Shown here one piece after another: positions 34,383-46,240 of a stretch of 64,000 nt of DNA. Below the pieces are notes generated by a model. It did not search any database, was not told the origin of the DNA, and saw only the letters and a program-made list of their open reading frames with translations. Source of the stretch: Styela clava (Eukaryota; Chordata; Ascidiacea; Stolidobranchia; Styelidae); the NCBI RefSeq assembly GCF_964204865.1, contig NC_135259.1:6954974-7018973 (forward strand). The letters run 5' to 3'. Numbering within the stretch: the first letter of the stretch is position 1; every line of letters begins with the position of its first letter. Made by a program: the position numbers and the translations under genes.

Positions 34383-36910
34383 CGTATTTTTTTGATGAAG
34401 TGCCTGGCAATTTGCGCCTAATGAAAAATATTGATGTTCTTTATATTGCTAGCAGTTGAATGATTTGATTGGATGTTTGATTTAATTTTATAATTTTTTG
34501 AAATCAGGAATGTGAAACTCTGGCGCCTGTCAGTACATATTTAAAAATACAGAAACAAATAATGATCATATAAAAAGACGTTTAAAGCTTTATATATTCA
34601 TACACTATTCATTAATATTCAAAGAAGTATTACAAGTATGCCAATATTGTGGAGGTTTTATTTTCATATTGCTAAAACCAGAAACACTCTGAAGAAGGGA
34701 ACTTATTCTACTCATTTTGACATATGTGTATATAGTTGGTATTATCATATACAAGCTGACCTTATGCGTAAAATATCTTCATGATTTTTAGCACTGCATC
34801 AGCAGTGTCATATATATGCAGGAGTATAACAAGTGTGTGCATACTCTTCACGGGGAGCAGAGTTCATGCGTTAACGTTTTGAAATCTTATCGGAAGTTTG
34901 ATGTTAGAAATCCTCGGCATCCTATTTTATTTAGGTGGCAATTATACATACCATCGTCAAAACAAATATTTTGTGGCCACAGATCCCAATACAGCATAAA
35001 TACTAGAATGACATGGGGCAAAATAATGGTGGTCCACCTTTGGACAATGGGCTTGACACCATTTCTCTACAGTGCTCGTTTCCCAATGTACTTTAAAAAT
35101 TTGATTTTGACGCAAAGTTTCTATATTCGCCTTTGAACATGGTTTATATTATGATTGTATCTAGTTTGCTTGTGTTCTGTGACCTAATTTACCTAGTTTC
35201 TTCATGGTTACTTAAAAATTATCATTGCATAGTTGTCTTTGACAATTTCAAATCTTAAATTTGTTTTACTCTACTCATGAACACACTGTCAATGTTGGCA
35301 ATTTTTTGGATTCACAGTTGAATTGTTTTTTCATGAATAGTTTAGATCGGCATACATGTGTTAGTAGTATTGCAAAATTGGGTAGGTTTGTAATTGTAGT
35401 CTCTCTCGACGGAAAAACTGGGATTGCCGTGGTTTGACCTGGCTATTTATTTCATTGTAAAGTTAACTTCAAATGTGTTTAAAATAACCGATCTGTCTAA
35501 TATTCTGACAAATCAGTCTAATCCTGAATGTGGTTTGCTATCTTGGTTGTAGGGGAAACATTGCAATTCATATTTTAAAATCTGTTTTTTATATTTAATT
35601 ATATTGATAAACTTCAGAGATTTCTTTTATATTCAATGATATTGGTTCATGCATGCCCTTTAGAAATTAACTTCATCGTGAATAAACTAATCAACAACAT
35701 AATTGAATCATATGAGCTTATATCCTATCAAAATTGTATCAAAAACGTACTGTATAGAGTTCAGTTAAAAAATGATTCAGTTTTAACAGAGCAGTAGGGG
35801 ACAAACTATGGCCCGCATATATATTTTTTGTGGCCCTCCAACTACTTCACCACACTTAATGCGTAGTTACTCGGCCGAGACACCGCCGGCCAATCAATAT
35901 CATACTTGTCAAAAGCCCAATCACTTAATGAGGCAACGTTACTTTGTATAATTCGGTAATTACAATTGTTCGCGAAACAAAATACTCATCGCAGACCGAC
36001 AAAAATACAATTTGCGGACCAGCGGTTGGGGCCACTGCATGGTTTAGCCTGCAACGTGGTCATGGAAAGATCAGGACTTTGGCCAGCCACTTATTCGGAT
36101 GTAAAACGATCAAAAAAGATAGAAACGAGGAAGTATTATTGACGATCGTGACTCTACCATTCAATAATACCCAACCAGCACAAATTTAACTTTCAAATTC
36201 AACAGAAATTGGGCGATCCCAAATCTTCACGCGATAGAGGACCAATATAAGAACATATTCCAACAAAAAAACTGTGGTGACATCCTGAGAGTTTTCCATG
36301 TGTTTTTGAATGTGACGTCAGCATACCTATGCGGCAAGGTTCTAAAAGCACCTGGCAAACTGTTTAGTCATTAGCTTGAGAATGTTGTAAAAGGTATTTT
36401 AGCAAACGACCAACTTAGGAGGAATATCTATGTGCGCAGTTAATTAAAAACATTTGTGACGTAACTTGCGCACTCTGTTGGAATGAAAAACAAAACGAAA
36501 ATTGAGTACGTAATTGAACTGTTATGCCATTTCACAAGCTGAAATCGTGAATAACCAAGCATATATATATCAGTTATTCCTCGGAATTTTGTTTTAAATT
36601 TATGCTCATAATGTACCGGGTATTGTATATTATTCATTCAATTCATGATAGTTTAATTGCGTCTCTACGGAACTCTTTAAAGTTTATTCGATTTATATAT
36701 CCTTTTAGGAGTTCGAAGATTCCAATTCCTAAACCCCTACTCAGAAAATTATATTTTCAGCTCTCAATATTTAAATTTTTGAATTACTTGTTCAGAGGTT
36801 AATCGCAGTTTTTGATATTCCAGCGTATCTTAAATTAGATTAAGCTTGCTATATACACTATTTTTACGAATTGAAGAGTTATATAGCATTTACCTTAGAA
36901 TGTTTGCTGT
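34383..36910. other. Non-genic stretch with a hAT-like end
   Basis: No supported gene. At about 35791 a hAT-like end, CAGTAGGGGACAAACTATGG followed by CCCGC, begins, but I found no matching partner end. A 106-codon open frame at 34816-35136 has no recognisable motif. TTTATT at about 36678 could be a minus-strand polyadenylation signal for the peptide gene at 36911. Confidence 0.4.
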
Positions 36911-38266
36911 TTATCCACGAGCTAACTTCCACCTTCTCAATCCCACTGAAAAAAAATATTCATTTAAGCAAGTAAAATGAGGCTGCTGGACTATTGACAT
37001 TCGTTTTATGGCGTTCATTTTCGAAATGTTATCGTAGTATTTCCAACAATTTATTATTATTATTAACTTTTTAATCGCAACACAATTATATTGAAATCCC
37101 AATAATGGCCCGAGTCATATTATTACACATTTCGTGCATGGTCCTAAGCTAAAGGTTAACACTGATACAAAAAATTCAAAACCGAAATACATAGTTGAAG
37201 GTTCTTTCATTGAATATTGTAACCGCTTACGACTAATTGCACTGGTTGTATTTATAAAGTTGATGTGGTTTAATAAATAAGTTCGCGCGTTATCAATCTT
37301 CTCACTTTACGACTTCTGTAACTACAATTTCGAGTTATGCAGAAAATATTTTATTTATAATATTGGTTTTGCTATCGTATTGTAAGTAAATTTTTCAAGA
37401 AAGTGCAAGGAAAACGTTAATTGGATAAAATTGGCATAGAAGCCTCGTCTCCCGGAATGGATCGTAAGCATACGCCTTTATAGATACGTAAGTGCTCTTA
37501 AGGACTAATGGTTGGCGAATCAAAACATTATGAAAACAACCATACAAAATGCGCTACAATGGGTTTGAAAACAAAATAATAAAAAAAGACATTTTATAAG
37601 TTTGCCAACTAATTAGACAGGGGAAATTAGATTTGGGGGTCATATACGTTATATCGAAGAGAGCTTGTATGCACCTATATATATATATTCTGTTTATTGC
37701 TATGTTAAATGCTGGAGTAAGCCGGTCTCAGAATTTCATATTCAGTTGCTTTTCTAAGTTACGGCTTTTGTCAACTAATCGCGTAGAAAAATAGATTATT
37801 CGGATTGAAAAGCAGTGGTTCTCAGTCGCCGGCAGAGGTATGTGTTATATATTTGCTGTTTACCAAGGATATGTAATATTTTTTAGGTTATTGTTCTCCC
37901 AATGTAACCGCTCTTATGTGAATGAATATTAGACACTTACACACAGTGCGTAACATACCTAATCCATTTGGAAACGGCAACTGTCCTACATATATATATA
38001 CGTTAAATACCGCGGGTACGATCGGAAAGCATCATAACAAAAATCGCAATCCAGCAGTTAATTTCATCTGATTTTGGTGTAAAATATTTAATCTACATTT
38101 TTGTTGATTATATAGATTTTGTTAGCGTTGTTTAGCCCAAATATATCATCAAACTCCTAGGTCCTAGGAAGTACTTACCGACAACTGGAATGAATGATGC
38201 GCTTATTGCAAACACCAAAATGATCATGGAGATTCTTCGAACAATTGATGAAATAGTACACTTCAT
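36911..38266 (-). CDS. Candidate two-exon gene for a short cationic secreted peptide
   Basis: Minus-strand exon 1 (38266-38179) encodes 29 residues, MKCTISSIVRRISMIILVF then AISASFIPVV, which reads as a signal peptide, and ends at a strong GTAAGT donor in phase 1. Exon 2 (36945-36911) follows a TTTTTTTTCAG acceptor, keeps phase and adds VGLRRWKLARG before TAA. The predicted precursor is 40 residues with a basic, tryptophan-containing C-terminus whose final Gly could serve for C-terminal amidation. Size and layout recall small host-defence or signalling peptides, but I recognise no family. AATAAA lies about 230 bp downstream on the minus strand. Exon pairing across a 1.2-kb intron is inferred; additional exons are possible. 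Confidence 0.4.
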
Positions 38267-39984
38267 TTTAATAAGGTTGTTTTCAATTACGATGGAATGC
38301 GGAACCTATAAATAAATATGGCAAAGTAAAATAGCAAAAATAAATCATTTGGAGCGTTTTGGGGAATTCGCTGCTTTTCACGTGATTAAACAATGTAGAG
38401 AGTAGCAGAATACAAAATATTGTCTTTACGCAAACTTCATAGTTATCTTATACAATTGTAAAATAGTTTTAAGAAATCACAATTTACCTTGAAGAAGTGC
38501 AAATTCTTCGAATTATTCTTTTTGATCTTTTCAAAACTGATAATGTTCTCCAAGTCTTCGTTTGCGCGATGAAAACCTTCAATTGAGCCTCAAAGCGAAT
38601 GCGCATGAGAATATATAGCCATTCTGCCTTCCGATTGATTTCAGTGAAACAAAGGTGATCAAATTTAATTGAATTTTTCAGTAATTGTGACAATATTCAT
38701 AAATCATTAAAACATACCGTAATGTTGATCATCACCGAAGAATTTACATACTTTTATTTGAAAACTTGGGATATATAAGTCTGCATAACAACCTAGTATC
38801 AGATTACTCCATTCTTTCAAGAGTTTGCAGTTTCCATTGTACTTTTTAATTTTATGAGGTGTGTGTTTTATGAGCAGCTCGTCGGTAGTTCCGTGCCGAG
38901 ATCGAAGATGGCCCATACTTTTGTTACTTAATTAAGGTCCGTAGCCGATGCAATGTATTGAGAATGGTATTCGCTCATATCCTTTCACATCTAATATCAA
39001 TACATGAAGTATTAATTTATTATTAAACCAACCCAAATTTTTAAAAAAGTAATTATTGTAAAATCTCGCCACCCAAGGATATGCTCAAATACTAAACGGC
39101 GTATAATGCTTTTATGGCCGCAAAATTGTATGATTAATACAATACAATCGTCTTCATATAACACAGGGTGATCCAAACCGCGTCCTGCATGACAATTTTA
39201 GCGTGCACTAAATCATTGGCAGATATTTGTATTTATTTGCAGAACATTTTTGAGTTATTTTCAAAATAATTCAACTTGGAATATCCCTTTTCCCGATACC
39301 GATGTCAGGATTCATATGCGTTAAAATCATTGTTGTATTCATAAACATCAAGACGGCGCCAATATGGAAATGACGTCCTGCGATCGGTAGGAAGAATCGA
39401 TTGTCTTGTTCATACAGGACCAAGCCGATGAGATGGGTCGCGCTTTTTGTCTTGGTACCTTAGGCTGCCTTCAAGTAACACCTCATTTGGAGGGACGTTT
39501 TGTGCCTTTATTTTAGTAAAAAGACTCCTTTATTTTCAAGCGTTGGCCATGTGACAGCAGTGACGAACCGCAGAGCTGACTTAGCGCCACGCGATCCAGT
39601 TTTGTTTTAGCTGGGTGGTCCTGAATCCCAACTTAGACGGACTTGGTTGTTCTTTGACGATAGCACCAGGCCTGCTTACGCTACAAGTAATTAAATTAGT
39701 CAAATATAACAATTCATCATACAATGAGTGTTAAAAAAGGTAACCGAGGTGAACTGTGAGCAAACGTATTTCCTAACCCACAACGACGTTAATCCGCAGT
39801 GTCTGGTGTGTTTCAAGTAATATCTGTCACGAAAGGATATAATTTGAAGCGAAATTACAAAACACGAGAAAAGGTTCAAAAAAACCGTGGTATTTCACGG
39901 GAGGCAATTTTAAAATAACTAAAGGCTTTAAATATCTTCCCTAAAAAACTGATTAGAACGACAAACTCTCATTTCTAAATATAT
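38267..39984. other. Non-genic stretch
   Basis: No supported gene. The segment at about 38565-38700 is a diverged copy of 45040-45180 (both hold CAATT(A/G)AGCCTCAAAG, then ATATA(A/G)CC and TTCAATGAAACAAAG-like phrases). The two minus-strand open frames at 38484-38916 overlap that repeat and are not convincing. Around 39170 GGGTGATCCAAACCGCGTCC starts a GC-richer patch without features I recognise. Confidence 0.4.
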
Positions 39985-40559
39985 ATATCGCCGGATGAGA
40001 ACAGAACAGGCCTAAGTCACGATTTTGAGTTTTGAGAAAAACGCAAAAAACAATTTGGAATTTTTTTATTTTCGAATTTCTAGATATTCACACTTAGTAA
40101 AGTCCTGAGCTCTGGTTATTTTAATGTGGATGAGAATGTCTGTGTAATCAATATTTTTTGGCACTTTAGCTTCAATTCCTTCCTGCTTTTTTACCCCCAT
40201 AAGAAACTTTGGCCCATTCTGTTCTCAACAACTTCTGAAATTTTTTGTATGGGATGCAAGGTAAAACAAGGTGACTTAGGCCTAAGTTGCACTGAACAAA
40301 TTTTTAGGGATGTAAGTTTCAGACATTTCATTTCGGATGTCCATGCCCATCATATTGGAACTTAGGACTATCTTTTTTCAATATTTTGGGGTTTTGAGCC
40401 ATGCTCTACAAGGTGGTGGTCTTGAAATCCTGAATTTCTCAATAATAAAAATTTTAGCTGGACTTAGGCCCATTCTGTTCTTAAATATTTTAGGCCCAAG
40501 TCCAGCTAAAATTTTTATTATTGAGAAATTCAGGATTTCAAGACCACCACCTTGTAGAG

Positions 40560-43039
40560 CAGGCCTGGGCAAGCTCCGGCCCGCGGGCCGCATCCGGCCC
40601 GCGGCAACGTTTCATCCGGCCCGCGAGCAGATTTCTAAATTAAGACACTTACATTTTTTATTTACATATAAAATATACTTTGAGGGCAAATTTCATTAAT
40701 GTAATAGAAATAAGAGTTTTGGTAGCTTTGTGTATTTTAGATTAGACCATGGCATAGTACCAACTGCTATCTGTAGTCATCTTTGTCGCAACGATCAGCG
40801 CTTGTTTTTGCACGTGATCACTGAACAGCAGAGTAATCGAAGCGTGAATTTTGCGCGCGTAATTTCGATGAGTCGCGTTTTGATTCGTGTCCCAATTAAG
40901 AAGGATACAGTTAGGCTAGTCAGCTCTGCGCTACTCAGCGTTTCAAATATTGTAGAAGTAGTGGTATGTAGATAAATTGTTGAATTGCGCCCAGCTTTAT
41001 TTTATTCTTTGTTTATCCTTTTATTTATGTAACTTGAACTGTAGCGTCAATTCTAAACCTGTGCTAGATCTACAAAGTTGCAAAATGTCAGCCGAAAACA
41101 AGAAAAGAAAAGTTGACACAGAATGCAGAATTTTTAACAAAAGTTGGACAGCGAAGTATTTATTCACAGAAGTCGATGGGATAGCTGTTTGTCTGGTTTG
41201 CAAGGAGAAGGTCGCGGTTATTAAGGTTTTTAATTTAAAAAGGCATTTTGAGACAAAACATGCAAAAAAATACAAAAATCTAAGTAATAATGAAATGGCG
41301 CAAACAGCGGAGAGTATGGTAGCAAAGCTCGAAAAACAGCAAAGTTTTTTCACACGACTCCATGCATCTAATGATGCAGCTGTCATGGCCAGTTTCGTAA
41401 TAGCTCACAAAATCGCTCAAAACAGCAAACCATTTTCTGAAGGGGAGTTCGTCAAAGAATGTTTAGTAGAGACGGCAGCAATTGTTTGTCCTGATAAAAC
41501 AGATGCTTTTAAACAAGTTCCGCTATCGAGAAGAACTGTCACCAGAAGGGTTGAGTGTATCGCAGGAGATTTAAGAGATCAGTTGCTACATTATGTCAAA
41601 CAATTTGACTTCTTCACTTTAGCGTTAGACGAGAGTTGTGATGTACGCGACACTGCTCAGTTGCTTCTTTTCGTTCGTGGAATTACTTGTGATTTCAAAA
41701 TTACTGAAGAAATAGCTGCTATAAGACCAATGAAAGGAACAACAACAGGTGCAGATATTTTTAGCGAGGTAGATGCATCCATGGATAAGTTGGGACTTAA
41801 ATGGGAAAAATTGGCGGGAGTGACGACAGATGGGTGCCCAAATCTTACAGGAAAAAATGTGGGATTGTTGAAGCGCATGAAAGACAGAGTTAATGAAATT
41901 GACCCAAAGCAGCAGTTAGTGTTTTTACATTGTATCATACATCAACAGGTATTGTGCAAGTCAGTGCTAAAAATAAGCCATGTCACTGATGTTGTTACAA
42001 AACTAGTTAACTTCATCAGGTCTCGAGCACTAAATCACAGACAGTTTATTTCCCTGTTGGAAGAGCAAGAAAATGAGCACACTGACATAGGATATCATAC
42101 AACTGTGAGATGGCTCAGTTTAGGCAAAATACTGAAGCGAGTTTGGGACTTGCAGCAGGAGATTCGAGAATTCTGTCAAACAAAGAACAAGGATATTCCG
42201 CAGCTTTCAGATAAGAAATGGTTATCTGATTTTGCTTTTGTTGTTGATGTCACTGCTCTATTGAATGAGTTGAATTGCAAACTCCAAAGTAAAAAACTGT
42301 TTGTGCATAATATGCACAGCTTGGTGAAATCGTTCATAACGAAATTGCAGTTTCTTTCACGCCAATTACAGAACAATAATCTCGCTCATTTTCCCACACT
42401 CAACACAGCTACCACATCTGCAAATGATTTTCAAAAGTACTCTACAATGCTAGATGCACTGCATGCTGAATTTTCAAGACGATTTGAAGATTTCCGATTA
42501 ATTGAAAATAAAATGAGTATGGTCTCTTCTCCTTTCACCAGTAACGTTGAAAACATACCATCTGATGCACAACACGAGCTTATTGATTTGCAGTGTGACA
42601 CTTTACTTCAGGAAAAATTTAAATCATCTGAAATTCTGGATTTTTATTCCTCTCTAAATAAAAAAAGTTTTCCCAACATAAGGAGACATGCTCAAAAGAT
42701 GCTAGTTCTTTTCGGATCCACTTATATTTGCGAGCAAACCTTCTCAGTAATGAATTTTACCAAATCGAAATTTCGGTCGTCTCTCACCGATGAACATCTT
42801 TCTGATTTGCTGAGAATATCTACGTCTGCCATTGAACCCGACATTCAAGGACTTGTTAAGGCGCAGCAGAGCATACACACGTCTCATTAAAAATAACAAT
42901 TGTATTAGATTTTGTTTCATTCAATTGTGTAATAAAATACAATAAAAAACGCAATGTGGGTTGACTCAAATTAATCCGGCCCGCCACTGCATTTTGATTT
43001 GCAATGTGGCCCTCGAGCAAAAATAATTGCCCAGCCCTG
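40560..43039 (+). mobile_element. hAT-3: young, apparently autonomous hAT transposon
   Basis: The ends CAGGCCTGGGCAA (40560) and TTGCCCAGCCCTG (to 43039) are inverted. They are flanked by a perfect 8-bp target duplication TTGTAGAG (40552-40559 and 43040-43047). Subterminal regions carry CCGGCCCGC repeats at both ends. The 2480-bp element contains one intact transposase frame. Perfect duplication plus intact frame suggest recent movement. Confidence 0.93.
41085..42890 (+). CDS. hAT transposase, GTF2IRD2/ZBED-related, intact
   Basis: A 601-residue protein from ATG 41085; the frame is open further upstream to 40977 without ATG. A BED-like zinc finger uses C36, C39, H54 and H59. The RNase H-like catalytic core shows D182 (LALDESCD), D249 (GVTTDGCP) and the CxxH pair C283/H286 (LHCIIH). 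VRWLSLGKILKRVWDL is the family's conserved W region. E550 in CEQTFSVMNFTKSKF gives the third acidic residue and leads into the dimerisation domain. It resembles the transposases behind vertebrate GTF2IRD2 and FAM200 proteins. All expected residues are present, so it may be active and could mobilise related non-autonomous copies. Confidence 0.92.
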   Translation: MSAENKKRKVDTECRIFNKSWTAKYLFTEVDGIAVCLVCKEKVAVIKVFNLKRHFETKHAKKYKNLSNNEMAQTAESMVAKLEKQQSFFTRLHASNDAAVMASFVIAHKIAQNSKPFSEGEFVKECLVETAAIVCPDKTDAFKQVPLSRRTVTRRVECIAGDLRDQLLHYVKQFDFFTLALDESCDVRDTAQLLLFVRGITCDFKITEEIAAIRPMKGTTTGADIFSEVDASMDKLGLKWEKLAGVTTDGCPNLTGKNVGLLKRMKDRVNEIDPKQQLVFLHCIIHQQVLCKSVLKISHVTDVVTKLVNFIRSRALNHRQFISLLEEQENEHTDIGYHTTVRWLSLGKILKRVWDLQQEIREFCQTKNKDIPQLSDKKWLSDFAFVVDVTALLNELNCKLQSKKLFVHNMHSLVKSFITKLQFLSRQLQNNNLAHFPTLNTATTSANDFQKYSTMLDALHAEFSRRFEDFRLIENKMSMVSSPFTSNVENIPSDAQHELIDLQCDTLLQEKFKSSEILDFYSSLNKKSFPNIRRHAQKMLVLFGSTYICEQTFSVMNFTKSKFRSSLTDEHLSDLLRISTSAIEPDIQGLVKAQQSIHTSH

Positions 43040-43131
43040 TTGTAGAGCATGGCTCAAAACCCCAAAATATTGAAAAAAGTCAATTTTCCAAAAATGTGAC
43101 TTAGGCCCCTTCTGTTCTCATCCGGCGATAT

Positions 43132-43199
43132 GTAAAGTGAGTAATCTCGCGCTGTTTTGATCATTTTTGGGTTCTCTCCGACTGCGGCCCGCGAGACAC
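43132..43199. other. hAT-like end fragment
   Basis: CTGCGGCCCGCGAGACACCC at about 43183 resembles the subterminal CCGGCCCGC of hAT-3 and is probably the remnant of another element. No partner end was seen. Confidence 0.35.
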
Positions 43200-44076
43200 C
43201 CTCAAAAGTTCCACTGTATTGAACAAAAACAGTCTAAGTTACCGATAAATTTAAAGAGACGGTATATATTAAATTATGTCGGACTAAACCATTGCTGGTT
43301 AGCTTTGAGGACAATAAAACAATTCTGGTAAATACCACTGAAAAAGCACACCCCCGTGATTTGGTAATGCATTCGTCAGAAACTACTTTGCCCAGTGTGA
43401 GTCATATCTGTGTAATTAATGTGCGGCCCGTTGGTTTATAGGCAATTATCTGATGAGAACTACAATCGAGTCTCTATGGTTTGTGTCCGCTAATGAACCT
43501 GAACAAGCAGCCTTATATATATATGAGCCATCGTTGATCTTTACATTAAATATTACATTTTTGTCTCATGAACGCAAAAAACATGAAGTATATAAACGTG
43601 AAGTGTGCAGACTGAATAAAAACATCATTTCAATATTGAGGAAATGCTCCCACTGTAGTGAAAAAAAACTGTCTAAAGCCCCGAGAAATTCAAAGAGGTG
43701 TTATATATATGTGTGTCATCGTTGATCCTAACGTTGAATATTCATTTTTTGTTTCCTGGAATCAAAAGACATGAAGTCTATAAACGTGAAGTCTGCAGAC
43801 AAAACAAAAACAAGATCATTTCAATTTAAATATTCAACGTTAGGATCAACGACGGCCAATATATAAAAGATTGTATATTCAGGTTCACAAAATATAGGAT
43901 TCGTAATCGAATACAATTATTTGAGCTCATTGAAATTGTTGTTATTTTCCGTATACAAAAAAATTTGATGTTGAAAACCTCCCTGTATATTTTATACGGA
44001 AAATTAATCGACTTTGACTCTATGCAATGCATATCTATGACAAATATTTGGGTCTGTCCGACTTTCTGTATTCTAA

Positions 44077-44211
44077 AAATATACTTTGGGCCAACAAGAG
44101 TTCTATTTTAATGTCGTGGACATTGAGCCTTCTCATGTTGATGGTGATAATGTTGCTGTTCTCGGCCGGGATGACTTCTGGAAGTACCTTGACAAGAGCA
44201 TGGGATACTAA
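44077..44211 (+). pseudogene. C-terminal coding fragment, paralogue of 62598-62729
   Basis: The frame 44077-44211 ends with VAVLGRDDFWKYLDKSMGY and a stop. A minus-strand segment at 62598-62729 encodes VAVHGWDDFWRYLFNKSMG and a stop. Codon-level similarity in this frame is better than in the other frames, which suggests both derive from the 3' end of one gene family. Upstream of each I see a stop and no complete gene. I do not recognise the family. Confidence 0.4.
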
Positions 44212-44371
44212 TGATGGGTATACTACCTCCAGAATCGTTAAATGTAATTCGGGTTTATTTCTTCTGGTTATTAGTGGCTGACGGCATCAGGAGAAACAGC
44301 ATTTGTTAAACGACTTAAGATTTTAAGTATTTTTGACTTATAAATGAACGTTCTTTTCATCGGTGCGCAAT

Positions 44372-45030
44372 GAGTAGGGCTGGGAATGGTTATTCGGTTA
44401 ATCGATTTTAAATGGTTAACGGTTACAAATTATCTTGACCGTTAACTGACATCTCAGATACAAATAACGTTTCTAACGTACAATTTTGTCAAAAATGATT
44501 AGCCCATGGCAAATTCGGAAAAAATTAAATAAAGTAATTGAGGTAATGGTATTGCTGTTTATGAAAATTTGACTGTGACGAATTCGAAATCGGTTTCTGG
44601 TCAGAATATATAGTTCACGATTAATCACATTGGCTTCTATTCAATGTCATTCAACAACTGAGCGTTCTGTCGCAGGAATATTAGCATATTGGTTTTTTTG
44701 CGAAGCAGGAATTAACGCTTTGAATTTGTAATATTTCCTGTCGTGCTTAATACTCTGATAGTGCACGCGTATCATATCGTATGGACGGATAGAGCTAGTA
44801 GCTCCTGATTGCAATTAAAACTGTTTATTTTATGATATGTCAAAGTAAAAGCTGCACATCGAACACTGAAAGCTTTGTCACATAAATGACCTGTGATACC
44901 GGAACCGGTTTTCCTAAAAAACCTTAGAGCGACCATACAACTATCTCGATCGATGAGTATTTTCGAGCGATACCACAATAATATCACACGAAATTGCATT
45001 GAAACCATTGCCACGCAACAAGCATAATTT
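44372..45030. repeat. hAT-like dispersed repeat, copy 1
   Basis: Begins GGGCTGGGAATGGTTATTCG and GGTTAA words typical of hAT ends. Its body from about 44595 matches 54835-55290 through phrases such as CTGTCGCAGG, TTAGCATATTGG, GGATAGAGCTAG, AGCTGCACATC, CACTGAAAGCTTTG and ATAAATGACCTGT. Copy 2 keeps the opposite end (CGGTTAACCGTTAAAGC, then CTCAGCCCTGG). No intact frame. Confidence 0.6.
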
Positions 45031-46240
45031 GTGCAATGAAAACTTTCAATTAAGCCTCAAAGCCAATGCAACTGAAGTTATATAACCGTTCTGCGACCTG
45101 ATAAATTTCAATGAAACAAAGTTGATCAAATTTAATGGAATTTCTCGGTATTTGGAACAATGTTCATAGATTAAATTATAACATTTATCAGAAAGTCGCT
45201 CTTGTTTGCCAGTAGCGAGTTTTGGAATTGGTAGCGCGGCCGATAGAAGTTTTCACGTTGCGATACTTACCACATGTACAATTGAGGAACATAGAAAAAT
45301 ACATTTTTTTCGAAAAGACGACCCAAGAGAATTTATTTAAACACTGACCCATACGTCAGTGTCTGACGCGATTTGCCTCAAGAAAATTGACTCTTTTTGT
45401 TTTTGTTCACTACAGTGGGAGCAACGCGTACTATTTCATCGTTGATCCTAAAGTTGAATATTCAATCCTTCATCCATGAAAGCAAAAAAAATAAAGTATA
45501 TAAACGTGAAATGTGCAGACAAAATAAAAACATCATTTCAATATTGAGGAGTTGCTCGCACTGTAGTGAACAAAAACAAAAACTGTCTAAAGTCTCGAAA
45601 AATTTGAAGGGGGGGGGGGGGGGGGTATATAGGAAATTATTTTAAGACTAAACCATTGTATAGTTCTTTAAGGACAACAAAACAATTCTGGTAAACACCA
45701 CTGAAGAATCACACCATCGTGGTATGGTAATGCATTCGTGAGAACTTTTCCCCGTGCGAGACGTATCTGTTTAAAGTGTGGCCCGATGGTTTATGGGCAA
45801 TTAATTAACGAGAACTGCGATTGAGTCTCCATGGTTTATGTCGCGCTACCTGAACAAGCAGCACTATATAAATGTATATGTATGGGCGGGCCATCGTTGG
45901 TCTTAACGTTGAATATTTAATTTTTGTCTCATGAAATCAAAAGACACGAAGTCTATAAACGTGAAGTCTGCAGACAAAACAAAAACAAGATCATTTCAAA
46001 TTGAATATTCAACGTTAGGATCAACGACGGCCAATGTATATATGATTTATTGGGATTGTTTTTATCGCCGTAAACAAGAAATTTTGATGCTGCCTCTGTA
46101 TATAAACCTCCCTGTATATTTTTTACGGAAAATTAATTACCTTTAACTATATGCAACCCATCTCTATGACAAATATTTGGGTTTGCCCGAATTTCTGTAT
46201 TCTAATGTATATATACTTTGGGTCAACAAAAGTTCCATCC

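Larger units (their letters stand above)
39985..43131. mobile_element. Foldback element split by hAT-3
   Basis: Outer ends ATATCGCCGGATGAGAACAG (from 39985) and its reverse complement (to 43131) are inverted, with GGCCTAAGTCAC following on both sides. Inside, arms 40404-40470 and 40493-40559 form a 67-bp stem with one mismatch and a 22-nt loop. The stem continues beyond hAT-3: about 40 bases before 40404 pair with 43048-43085. Removing hAT-3 and one 8-bp duplication leaves an element of about 660 bp with no coding capacity. The TTAGGCC...CATTCTGTTCT phrase recurs several times inside. Confidence 0.8.
43200..46240. repeat. Old direct repeats of an unidentified family
   Basis: Segments 43200-44100 and about 45560-46240 are diverged copies. 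Shared words include AACAATTCTGGTAAA, TGGTAATGCATTCGT, CCTGAACAAGCAGC, TATAAACGTGAAGT and CATATCTATGACAAATATT. A shorter internal unit holding TTGATCCTAACGTTGAATATTC recurs near 43722, 43832 (inverted), 45440 and 46005 (inverted). A run of 17-18 G residues lies near 45608. The ORFs that share VYKRE(V/M)CR and NKNIISILR in this region come from these repeats and have no start or domain support. Confidence 0.6.

Noticed and set aside
34816-35136. 106-codon open frame starting at ATG
   Set aside because: No signal peptide, motif or splice support, and composition like the surrounding DNA.
40337-40699. 120-codon open frame with mirrored sequence on the other strand
   Set aside because: It reads through both arms of the foldback hairpin, so the protein mirrors itself; not a gene.
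43453-45645. Two related frames sharing VYKRE and NIISILR words
   Set aside because: They follow the dispersed repeat, lack proper starts and one ends in a poly-Gly run from the G tract.
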